This document shows, piece after piece, positions 56,204-64,000 of a DNA stretch of 64,000 nucleotides. Made by a program: the position numbers and the translations under genes. The notes under the pieces were generated by a model that did no database searches, was not told the DNA's origin, and saw nothing but the letters and a program-made list of their open reading frames with translations. The stretch is from Megaustenia siamemsis (taxonomy: Eukaryota; Mollusca; Gastropoda; Stylommatophora; Ariophantidae): the NCBI GenBank assembly GCA_032433765.1, contig JAVIAB010000024.1, forward strand, positions 14,383,126-14,447,125. The letters are read 5' to 3'. Positions within the stretch are counted from its first letter, which is position 1. Each line of letters begins with the position of its first letter.

Positions 56204-56726
56204 CTTACAGACCGATGGCATCGTGGCCGTCAATATCATCAGTGGACGGCCAACACTTCAAAGAAGGAAGAAAATGTCTGCCTTGCAAAAATGCGTGATT
56301 GTTATACGGTTAGGGAATCACGGGCACAAAACACGTGAAAACATTTTCTGTAGAATCAAACCTTCAAGGGCGATAACTCGAAGCCAGATAACTCTCCGCG
56401 GTAAACTCTTAAACCGCTATCAATCTCTAATGTGAACATACAAGGAATTTAGTCTTGCAGTCTGTACAAAGCAGAACCTGACAAACACTGATTATCTGAG
56501 GCGTCTTTAGGGAGACAGGATGGTCTAAGAGGTAAGACGCTAGCCTGTAGACAAAAAAAGTAGCGCGTTTGCTGGCTTTATAAAATAAACATAAAATGAT
56601 ATGGATCCGCTAAACTAGTAGAAAAACAATGCAAACTACAACGTTTCGGCAAAAGAATTCATTAGGTATAACAAACAAGATATACAAATTAATAATAAAT
56701 TCACTTTATCCAACCTGGTCTACGTG
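56204..56726. other. Unassigned spacer with a tRNA-like motif
   Basis: GGATGGTCTAAGAGGTAAGACGC near 56518 resembles an A-box region, but no B box follows. The rest is unassigned. Confidence 0.35.
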
Positions 56727-56890
56727 TAGTGAGAGCCTATGTCTAGCCCTTCTCTGGATAGTGAGATCCGATGTCTAGCCCTTCTCTGGATAGTGAGATT
56801 CGATGTCTAGCCCTCGTTTGGTAGTGAGATGTGATGTCTAGCCCTCTCTGGGTAATGAGATCCAGTGTCTAGCCCTCTCGGGTTACGGCA
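56727..56890 (-). repeat. Small outpost of the 31-bp satellite, reversed
   Basis: About five diverged units, e.g. ATAGTGAGATCCGATGTCTA then GCCCTTCTCTGG, the reverse complement of the unit at 22515-27010. Both sides also resemble the flanks of the large array, see findings. Confidence 0.9.
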
Positions 56891-57065
56891 AGAAACAGGA
56901 GGTTTTGTGAGCATTGGCGCGCCGTGGCAGTTATGAAAGAGGAGACTAAAATGGCCGCAGCTCGGGCAAAATCGCGAAGCAAATCTACCCATGCCGAATA
57001 CGGATATGCCGGGCTGAATGGCTCAGATATCGCGGATGTGCCATAAACTAGCGACAGAACTGCCT
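56891..57065. other. Flank of the satellite outpost
   Basis: AAGCAAATCTACCCAT at about 56979 is the reverse of ATGGGTAGATTTGCTT near 22377. No coding sequence. Confidence 0.4.
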
Positions 57066-57069
57066 GCCT

Positions 57070-57345
57070 TGAATTCAGTCGATAAATAATGATTGTTTTT
57101 TCTTCTAATGTTTCTCAGGAGCTCCATTTTTGTGTTGGCCTCTTTGAGAATTTCCTGGTTGGTTTTTTTTTTTTTTAAGCTATCCAGAGAACTCTCTTCA
57201 TGTGTTTGCTTACTGTCCATGATTTGCTTCCATGGATCAGAACTGGATCTACATATCACCGATGAACACTCGCTATCATTTCCACTGACATCATAGAAAT
57301 TATGCGCCAGATGTTTTTCATTTTCGGAAATTAAATTAACGATAA
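57070..57345 (-). pseudogene. LINE-B internal fragment, reversed
   Basis: Minus strand: CRSSSDPWKQIMDSKQTHEE, then NQEILKEANTKMELLRNIRR, the codon order of LINE-B upstream of FFGHIM. An A run (T run on +) at 57161-57176 and a deletion of the RRMLKVPWTAN region are visible. Confidence 0.78.
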
Positions 57346-57908
57346 AGGGACATAACCAAGAGCAAAGTGATATAATTGCAACGATTGGTTTACTAGGAAG
57401 TTTGGTCATGGATTATCGTTCCCATCCTTCACTCGCTGAGGTTGTTCATTCTAAACTGCTTGCGTGATCAACTTACTTAGACTGTTGAATTCCTCATTGT
57501 AAGCAAAGAGAGGAAGATGGGCAGAACACGTGACTATATCAATTAGAGACTGAAAGTTGATCGCTAGGGGATCGTTATTAGCGAACTATAGCTAACCAAA
57601 CCTCTACTCCATCCGCAGAAATGACTGATGGATCGATCTGTTTCGCTGTCAGCTTTGACAGAATAGAAAAACCCTCAACGAAGTAAACAAAATATAGCTG
57701 TTTATTAATCAGTTCGACACTTGCTACTCTTTTCTCTATCACGGCTGTTTGCTTTAATTTCGAAGTGAAATTTTAGTTATGACCATAACAACATTGGTAC
57801 TTGTATGAATGAAAATGCCTTAAGGAAACTACATTCCACTAACTCTTGACATTAATATTTTACTGCAGTGGTTCACATTTGTGACACTGTACAAAAGTAA
57901 GAATATTC
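57346..57908. other. Unassigned spacer
   Basis: No feature supported. Confidence 0.35.
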
Positions 57909-57911
57909 TTC

Positions 57912-58240
57912 GACTTGTTGCAGGAGCTACTGAGTTAAGTGCTCTGTGCACACCGTGAGCTGTGTGTTTCATCCGTTTTCATCGTGTTTCAATATTTCGA
58001 TTGTTTACATTGAATAATAATATCATATGATGGAGAACAGATGGCTGTGTTCACTTTCTGTGCGGTTTTGCCTTATGTCTTTTGGCGTGTGCTGAGACTG
58101 CTATGATGGGGACTACAGTTACCTATCTTTGTTTGGGAGATGAGATATTAATTCGGATGATTCCACTAGCACGGACGGTTGAGCAATTATGGATTTTAAT
58201 TCGTTTGCAGTGATACCGGGGCCTTCCATAACCATAAGAA
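57912..58240 (-). repeat. Dispersed repeat R, reversed
   Basis: TTGCAGGAGCTACTGAGTTA, GCTCTGTGCACACCGTGAGC, GGCGTGTGCTGAGACTGCTA, TGATACCGGGGCCTTCCATA. Close to the copy at 52700. It lacks the GAGGAAACTGCAAGAAGG outer end. Confidence 0.82.
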
Positions 58241-58500
58241 TATTCTAGAATAGTTAACCGTTGATATCTTAGTCCAGTAGAGTTGATGAGAATAAATATT
58301 TCTATATATAACACATTTGAATCTTTCTTGTGTAGAATTATCATAATTTAACCACACATGTTGTAACAGTTTCAGTTGTAGCGTCTCTTATGACATTTTA
58401 ACATTTTCAACAGCAGAATTATATTCAAGCCATGTTTCAGAACTGAGAGAATTTGCCAAGACCACTAAAATATCGCTAACAAACAATCGTGCTCACATCC
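58241..58500. other. Unassigned spacer
   Basis: No feature supported. Confidence 0.35.
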
Positions 58501-58501
58501 T

Positions 58502-58530
<29 letters not shown>
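58501..58530 (+). repeat. (CT)n microsatellite
   Basis: About 13 CT dinucleotides. Confidence 0.9.
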
Positions 58531-58533
<3 letters not shown>

Positions 58534-58539
58534 AGGCTA

Positions 58540-58805
58540 CCTTCCCTGCCTTACTAGGCGTATGGGGAATATGGTGTTGACGACCATATTTTTCTATAAC
58601 CATGGCACATTTTTGTGTGATGTGGTCAGTATCATGCCAGGCCGCCTTTACTTCCTACAAAAATCTCTGGTACCCATTTTTAGAGGCTGGGTGAACCCCG
58701 GAGCCTTGTCAGTCCGGAAAAAAAAATCTGCCACTGCTGAGGATCGAACCAGGACTTTTCTGGTCAGGAAGCGAGCACACTAACCACTCAGCCACTGAGA
58801 CTCCT
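58540..58805 (-). mobile_element. SINE-1-like, diverged, reversed
   Basis: GTATGGGGAATATGGTGTTG, GTGATGTGGTCAGTATCATG, the GGTACCCATTTTTAGAGGCTGGG core (quoted in part: CCCATTTTTAGAGGCTGGG), GAGGATCGAACCAGGA (reversed B box) and CTAACCACTCAGCCACTGAG (reversed A-box region). Its tRNA head resembles a tRNA-Ser/Leu-like GTGGCTGAGTGGTTAG more than the GATAGCTCAGTGG of 31864. Confidence 0.85.
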
Positions 58806-58860
58806 CTGTGTGTGTGTGTGTGTGTTGTTGTGTGTGTTGTGCATGTGTGTGCGTGTGTAG
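58806..58860 (+). repeat. (GT)n microsatellite
   Basis: Interrupted TG dinucleotide run next to the SINE head. Confidence 0.9.
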
Positions 58861-59069
58861 GTGTGTTTACAAATTGCGAAACTTCAGAGAAGAAGGAGAA
58901 TCAATATTTGTATTTACCTCAACACACGTAATCTCTCATTTCTTCACGACACACAACCAGTACGATGCTTTTTAGAACTAAAGCTTGCAGACACACGTAT
59001 TGTGTGTAATATATGGGCCATACTGGACATGCAATGCTATAGTAGAAGTAGCCTCCGTCAGTCATAGTT

Positions 59070-59545
59070 CTAAGTCTATGTCAATAGAAGTGAGAAAGAG
59101 AGTTCATCGGTGCTATATAGAGCCAATTCCGACTTATGGATGAGAATCATGGACAGTTGACAAACACAAGATGAAAAGACAATTAGAGGCCACAGAGATG
59201 GGATTTCTCAGAAGAATGTTGAAAGTTCTATGGTCAGCTAAAAGGACCAATGAGGACGTTCTCAAAGAGGAAACAACACAAAAAAGGAGCTCCTAAAAAA
59301 ATCGTAAAAGAAACAACATGTTTCGGGTACATCACGAGAAGGTGAAAGTTTGGAATACTTGGTTACAACTGGCAAAATACAGGGAAGGAAAGATCGCGGA
59401 CGACAAAAGGAGAAGATACTAGATAGATTTGTATCATGGCACGAAAAACAATCAACAACAGAAATGATACGATACACTATGTATAGAACATTGTGGAAGG
59501 ATATGATCAGCTACTCCAACCGGCATGGCACAAGATGATGATGAA
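59070..59545 (+). pseudogene. LINE-B ORF2 C-terminus
   Basis: Reads SIEVRKRVHRCYIEPIPTYG, then MKRQLEATEMGFLRRMLKVL, TKRTNEDVLKEE and, after frame slips, LEYLVTTGKIQGRKDRGRQK, EKQSTTEMIRYTMYRTLWKD and MISYSNRHGT with a GATGATGATG tail. It covers almost the same region as the copy at 41790. Confidence 0.87.
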
Positions 59546-59679
59546 ACAAAATAATGACACCGGTAACCAAGGAGACAGCGTAATAGCAGCTGGATAAAAT
59601 GAGATAAGCTATTAGACTTGACACTTGCCAGCTTGGACAAGATAGACTCGTTGTTATGACTACACCATCGTCCAATGGC

Positions 59680-59805
59680 TGAATCAGACAAATATAAATT
59701 ACACAGAAACAGACAAATATAAATTACACAGAAACAGACAAATATAAATTACACAGAAACAGACAAATATAAATTACAGAGAAACAGACATATATAAATT
59801 ACACA
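59680..59805 (+). repeat. 25-bp minisatellite
   Basis: About 4.5 units, AGACAAATATAAATTACACA then GAAAC. Confidence 0.92.
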
Positions 59806-60100
59806 AGTATTTTTGTTTTGCATCCCTAAGAATAATTCCTGGTCTGGGTTGCCTATTGTTCTCTATAAGCTTCTATTTTTTGTTGGTTTTTATGAATACC
59901 TAACCCTATCGAATACGAACGATAAAAAGAAAGCCCCGTGGTCACGCTGTGCATATTAAAGAACTCTTTGCAGCTGACAATTTTTTTTTTTAATGAGTAG
60001 CTGTATACAGAGCTACTTGTTATCTGGAAGTATATCATGGACAATGGCAAGACAGAAAAAAAAAATCTTTTTGGGGGAAGGGGGAGTTCTTCTACTTCTT
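59806..60100. other. Unassigned spacer
   Basis: No feature supported apart from a T run at about 59982. Confidence 0.3.
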
Positions 60101-60104
60101 CTTT

Positions 60105-60365
60105 CCTTCCTCATCTGACTTTCAGAGTCGAGAGGAGATATAATTTGCGGTCTTTTGCTCTTCTGTTCGCCTCTGCTTGTTTCCTTATATATTCCATGGC
60201 GTGGGATATTCCTAACTTTTTTCTCAGTTCTTCATTTCTGATCTTATCTCTCAGACTGGTTCCTGTCATTCGTCTAACACATTTAATCTCTGTAGAGATT
60301 ATTTTACTTATTGTTCTTGCATCTAGGGTCCAGGTCTGGCATTGGTAGCACAACGTTGGGATGAA
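60105..60365 (-). pseudogene. LINE-C fragment, reversed
   Basis: Minus strand reads FIPTLCYQCQTWTLDARTIS, then TEIKCVRRMTGTSLRDKIRN, ELRKKLGISHAMEYIRKQ, then skips to RRAKDRKLYLLST. About 150 bp between KQ and RRAKDRK (the WFGHV..GRPRKRW part present at 8820-8990) is deleted. Confidence 0.82.
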
Positions 60366-60502
60366 GGGGGAGTGGCAACAAGAATTTGATTTTAGAGAAC
60401 GATTTTGAAAATCCAAAGGACATGCCCGAAAACTCCAAATCGAAAAAAATCACTGATGATGTGCTGAAGATGGCAATGGAAAAAATAACACATATTGCCA
60501 AT

Positions 60503-60575
60503 CATCATCATCATCATCATCATCATCGTCATCATCATCATCATCGAGTGCCATCTCCGCATCGAAGGTTGGCTA
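60503..60575 (-). mobile_element. Minimal LINE-F insertion (~73 bp) with target-site duplication
   Basis: A CATCATCAT run (60503-60545) followed by GAGTGCCATCTCCGCATCGA and AGGTTGGCTA, the reversed last ~30 bp of LINE-F, flanked by ATTGCCAAT at 60494-60502 and 60576-60584. It is an extreme 5' truncation that preserves the tail and a 9-bp duplication. Confidence 0.85.
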
Positions 60576-60652
60576 ATTGCCAATAAAATAAACAAAATAT
60601 AATGTTCTATTTTAAAACCATAAACAGATAAACATATGACACATAATTAAAC

Positions 60653-61180
60653 TCATCATCATCATGTGCTATACCGGTTGGCACAAGCGATCGTGTCCTT
60701 CCACAGTTCTCTGTCTACGGTTCATATTATCAATTTTGTTGTTGACTGTCGTGCCATGACACCAAGCTATCTAAAATCTTCTCTCTTTGTCGTCTGCGAT
60801 CTCTCTCTCTCTATTTCTCCCTGTATTTTGCCAGTTGTAACTAAATACTCCAATTTTAATATTTTCTTATCTCAGGCCGATATTGATTGTCTTTTTTTTA
60901 TGTTTTTTTGTTTGTTTAGGAGCTCCCTTTTTGTGTTGGCCTCTATGAGAATTTCCATGGATCTCTGAATATTCTTTTGAGAAACCCCGTGTCTGTTGCT
61001 ATTAACTGTCTTTTAATGTGTTTGTCTACCATTCATAATTCACTTCAATAGGTCAGAATTGGCTCTATTTAGCACCGATGAATTCTCTTCCTCACTTCTA
61101 ATGACATAGACTTGTTGCACAAAGTGTTTTTTGTTTGTTTGTGTTTCATTTTCCAAAATGCTACTTTGGCCCTCGCTATT
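60653..61180 (-). pseudogene. LINE-B ORF2 C-terminus, reversed
   Basis: From the CATCATCATCATG tail: reversed YRLAQ..VS end, TTKLIIRTV, VTTGKIQGEIE, a region with deletions, EANTKREL, GFLKRIFRD, LMVDKHIKRQLIATDTGF and SEVRKRIHRCYIEPILTY. Many frameshifts. It extends to the FGKMKHKQ region at about 61160. Confidence 0.82.
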
Positions 61181-61990
61181 CAACTTCAATCAAATTAAAA
61201 TATTAAAAAGGGGGTGGGGGAATAATGCTTTATATTTGAAAATAATGGCTCGTTAGGAGATCGATAACTGAAATGTTAACCAATCGCAAAGGGAGACCAC
61301 TATGAAGATGCAGATCATGTACCAATAATAATTCCATCCGGAACAGTAGTCAAAGAGCTAAAACGTATTTCCGCTACAAAAGAGTTTCAAAATGGAGAAT
61401 GTTCCGTGACCTGTAAATGTTTACAAATCCATTGTCTACGTCATCCTTCAAGATTCAAGCAATTTAGAATTTGTGTGGCTTTTATTTTAAAAATAGAGAA
61501 ACTTTTCCGTATACATTTTGCAAGCAGAATTAGATGTAAAATAGAGTTCATTGTTGCAGACCAGATTTAAATTATAAAAATAATTGACATTGATTAATGA
61601 AGCGAACACGTGACGAATGGACTTGTTGGGCATTCCAGAGATAGCTGGAAATTGATCGCTATTGTGTTGTTGGGATCAAATAGAGGATGTAAGAAATGTA
61701 GCAATGTAACCGACCAGGCTTGTCGATATCGACGGCTGAAGAGAGTAATGGGTAAGCCATTAAAGTGTATGACGGTTCAGATATGTGGGAGTTGCTTTTG
61801 ATCTAGTCAGGGGAGAAAATCAAACTAAAAATCCATGCAGAAGTAGCATTATAGTTCTGCCGGAGCATGGCATTAAGGGAAGAAGCTTTAAAAACAAACC
61901 TAGTTAGGAAATATTCATTGACTTGGTAAATCTGTTTTTTCTAGAATAATGTAAAACTATAGCTTTGCAGGGAGAGCAAATAAAACTGTT
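61181..61990. other. Unassigned spacer
   Basis: About 800 bp without a recognised repeat. A short open frame (61610-61801) has a few cysteines but no motif I can name. Confidence 0.35.
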
Positions 61991-62000
61991 TGTTAGTTTT

Positions 62001-62381
62001 AAGAAAACAGAACAGAAAATTGAAGCCTTTGAAAGGTGGATTTATAGAAGAATAGGTAGAATTGGATGGAAACAAAAGATAACAAACGATAAAGTTTTAA
62101 AACAACTAAAAATAAAAAGAGAACTACTAAATACAATTAAGACAAGACAACTGAAATTTTTGGGGCATGTTAAAAGACACAACAGCCTACTAAAAGTAAT
62201 ATTGGAAGGAAAAATACAAGGTAAAAGATGCAGAGGCAGACCAAGACTAACATGGACGAGTAACATCAAAAGATGGACAAGTCAATCTATGACAGCCTGC
62301 ACCATCAAAGCAAGAAACATAGTAGAATGGCGATCCATGGTAGCCAACCATTGTTGCGAAGAAGGCACACGATGATGATGA
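62001..62381 (+). pseudogene. LINE-F 3' fragment with open frame
   Basis: The frame 61965-62375 is open over the element: KTEQKIEAFERWIYRRIGRI, GWKQKITNDKVLKQLKIK, FLGHVKRHNSLLKVILEGK, GKRCRGRPRLTWTSNIKRW and RNIVEWRSMVANHCCEEGT, then GATGATGATGATG. A 10-bp target-site duplication TGTTAGTTTT lies at 61991-62000 and 62382-62391. Young but 5'-truncated, in the opposite orientation to the copy at 31146, which it closely resembles. Confidence 0.92.
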
Positions 62382-62391
62382 TGTTAGTTTT

Positions 62392-62575
62392 GCATTTTTT
62401 AGTTCTAGTCTCGAATGCACAGGGCCGCAGTTGTAAAAAACACAGGGCAGCAGTTTTTGCTAATCATTGAAAGAAACAGAAAAAAGCGGTTGATTACCAT
62501 CTCACCTAACGACATCAGACACACCTCTTTTAATTAATGAACCGTCAAAGCACAATAAATGGACGTAAGTGTTTT
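62392..62575. other. Short unassigned spacer
   Basis: CACAGGGCCGCAGTTGTAAA and CACAGGGCAGCAGTTTTTGC form a small direct repeat at 62419 and 62441. Confidence 0.4.
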
Positions 62576-62744
62576 CCTTCTGTTTGTTTTTCCCGTCTAC
62601 CTACCTATCTATTGTATCTAACTATATCCAGCCATCCGTTACTCCTTGCCTCCATCCATCATCAATCCAGTTCGTCCATCCATTCCGTCCGTCTGTTCAT
62701 CATTCCGCCCGCCCGTCCGCCTCCGTCTGTCTGTTCGTCCGCAT

Positions 62745-62855
62745 GACTGTCTGTCTCTCTGTATGTCTCTTTCTCTGTCTGCCTGCCTGCCTGCCTGTCT
62801 GTCTGTTTGCCTGCCTGTCTGTCTGTTTGCCTGCCTGTCTGTCTGTTTGCCTGCC

Positions 62856-62888
<33 letters not shown>

Positions 62889-63645
62889 GCCTGTCTGTCT
62901 GTCTGCCTGCCTGTCTGCCTGCCTGCCTGTCTGTCTGTCTACCTCTCTGTGTGTCTGTGTGTCTGTCTGTCTGTCTGCCTGTCCGTCTCTTTGTCTGCCT
63001 GTCTCTGTCTGTCTGTCTGCCTGTATGTCTCTTTGTCTGCCTGTAGTCTCTTTGTCTGCCTGTCTGTCTGTCTCTCTGTCTGCCTGTCTGTTTCACTGTC
63101 TGCCTATTTGTCTGCCTGCCTGTCTGTCTGTCTGTCTGCCTGTATGTCTCTTTATCTGCATGTATGTCTCTGTGTCTGCCTGTATGTCTCTCTGTATGTC
63201 TCTTTATCTGCCTGTATGTCTCATTATCTGCATGTATGTCTGCCTGTCTGTCTGTCTCTCTGTCTGCCTGTCTGTCTCCCTGTCTGTTTCTCTGTCTGCC
63301 TGTCTGTCTCTGTCTGCCTGTCTGTCTCTCTGTCTAGCTGTCTGTCGCTCTGTCTGCCTGTCTGTCTCCCTGTCTGTCTCCCTGTCTGTCTATTCGTCTC
63401 TCTCCGTCCGCCTGTCTGTCTGTCCGCTTGTCTGTCTCTCTCTGTCTGTCCCCTTCTCTGTTTATATGTTTGTCTGTATATTTGTCTGTCTCTCTGTTTG
63501 TCTCTCTTCCTGTCTATCCGCCTGTCTCTCGCTCTGTCTCTCTGTCTGTCCGCCTGTCTCTCTCTCTCTCTCTCTCTGTCTATCTGTCTCTCTGTCTGTC
63601 TGTCCGCCAGTCTCTCTCTCTCTGTGTCTATCTGTCTGTCAGTCT
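62745..63645 (+). repeat. (CTGT)n-type microsatellite, ~900 bp
   Basis: CTGTCTGTCTGCCTGTCTGT with many C/T variants. It grades at the left into CCATCC/CCGTCCGTC sequence from about 62620. 4-bp units leave all three + frames open, giving false Cys/Leu/Ser-rich ORFs of up to 380 codons. Confidence 0.95.
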
Positions 63646-63799
63646 ACCACCTTCGTCTCCATGCTCGCTATAATGCCTACACAAGGAATGCTGCCATCTT
63701 TGAATTTCTGAAGAGGAAACTCATACTTTCCGTCCAAATCATTATCACAACAGTCTTCTCTTGTATCCTAGTATGAGCTGACCAGCATAACACTTGTAT

Positions 63800-64000
63800 G
63801 GTCTCTCTTCTCGCCGGCGAATGGCGAATATGGTTTTAGTGTCCATACTGTTAGAAAGACAACAATACATGTTATAGATAATGTGGTCGGTATCACAACA
63901 GGCCGCTCATCTTTTCTTTGAAAAAAAACCTTGGTACCTATTTTTGAAGACGGGGTGAACCCCAAGGTAGGGTATGTCCGAAGGTGCCCCAATTTAGCGT
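63800..64000 (-). mobile_element. SINE-1-like, diverged, reversed, cut by the window end
   Basis: GGCGAATATGGTTTTAGTGT, AATGTGGTCGGTATCACAAC, GGCCGCTCATCTTTTCTTTG, then TTGGTACCTATTTTTGAAGA and CGGGGTGAACCCC (core). The tRNA head would lie beyond 64000. Confidence 0.75.

Noticed and set aside
62569..63776. Overlapping ORFs of up to 380 codons rich in Cys, Leu and Ser
   Set aside because: They are translations of a CTGT microsatellite, which is open in all three frames.

Overview
This window looks like intergenic, repeat-saturated DNA from an animal nuclear genome. There is no bacterial-style gene packing, no host gene I recognise, many 5'-truncated LINEs, tRNA-derived SINEs with Pol III A and B boxes, and very long minisatellites. 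The mix of LINE C-termini and SINEs would suit a mollusc, perhaps a gastropod. That is an impression without a search and should be held loosely. All family names here (LINE-A to LINE-J, SINE-1 to SINE-3, R) are my own labels.

Layout. 1-5 kb: LINE-A end, LINE-D with a 61-bp array grown from it, LINE-I, SINE-1, LINE-A, then SINE-2 with a 21-bp array grown from its head. 5-11.8 kb: LINE-B, a 32-bp array, the longest LINE ORF (LINE-J), LINE-C twice, a purine tract, and LINE-A with an internal 41-bp array. 12-17.8 kb: 23-bp and second 41-bp arrays, LINE-F, LINE-A, LINE-H, an R element and SINE heads. 17.9-20.3 kb: 30-bp array. 20.7-22.2 kb: a three-level nested insertion (LINE-A, then a TTAA-flanked MITE, then LINE-A). 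22.5-27 kb: 31-bp satellite. 27.3-30.3 kb: 20-bp satellite. 31-34.4 kb: LINE/SINE cluster. 34.8-37.1 kb: two 39-bp subfamilies. 39-41.5 kb: 58-bp array with LINE-B and SINE-3. 42.6-49.3 kb: LINE-G with a 6.4-kb array of 15-bp units inside its coding region. 50-64 kb: LINE/SINE/R copies, a 27-bp array, a second SINE-2 with a 21-bp array, a short 31-bp satellite outpost, and a CTGT microsatellite.

By my boundaries, tandem arrays fill about 27 kb, around two fifths of the window. The central observation is that at least five arrays are not independent satellites. They are tandem expansions of a short piece of a retroelement, still flanked by the rest of that element. In two cases the unit is bounded, in flanking or unexpanded element sequence, by short direct repeats (CTCAG; GGAGATCT) spaced exactly one period apart. 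This points to microhomology-seeded duplication followed by amplification. In two further loci the amplified piece is a Pol III A box. The very long ORFs here (816, 1332 and 2187 codons) are consequences of repeat periods divisible by three, and the mucin-like ones are antisense to a LINE. I would not annotate any of them as genes without transcript evidence.
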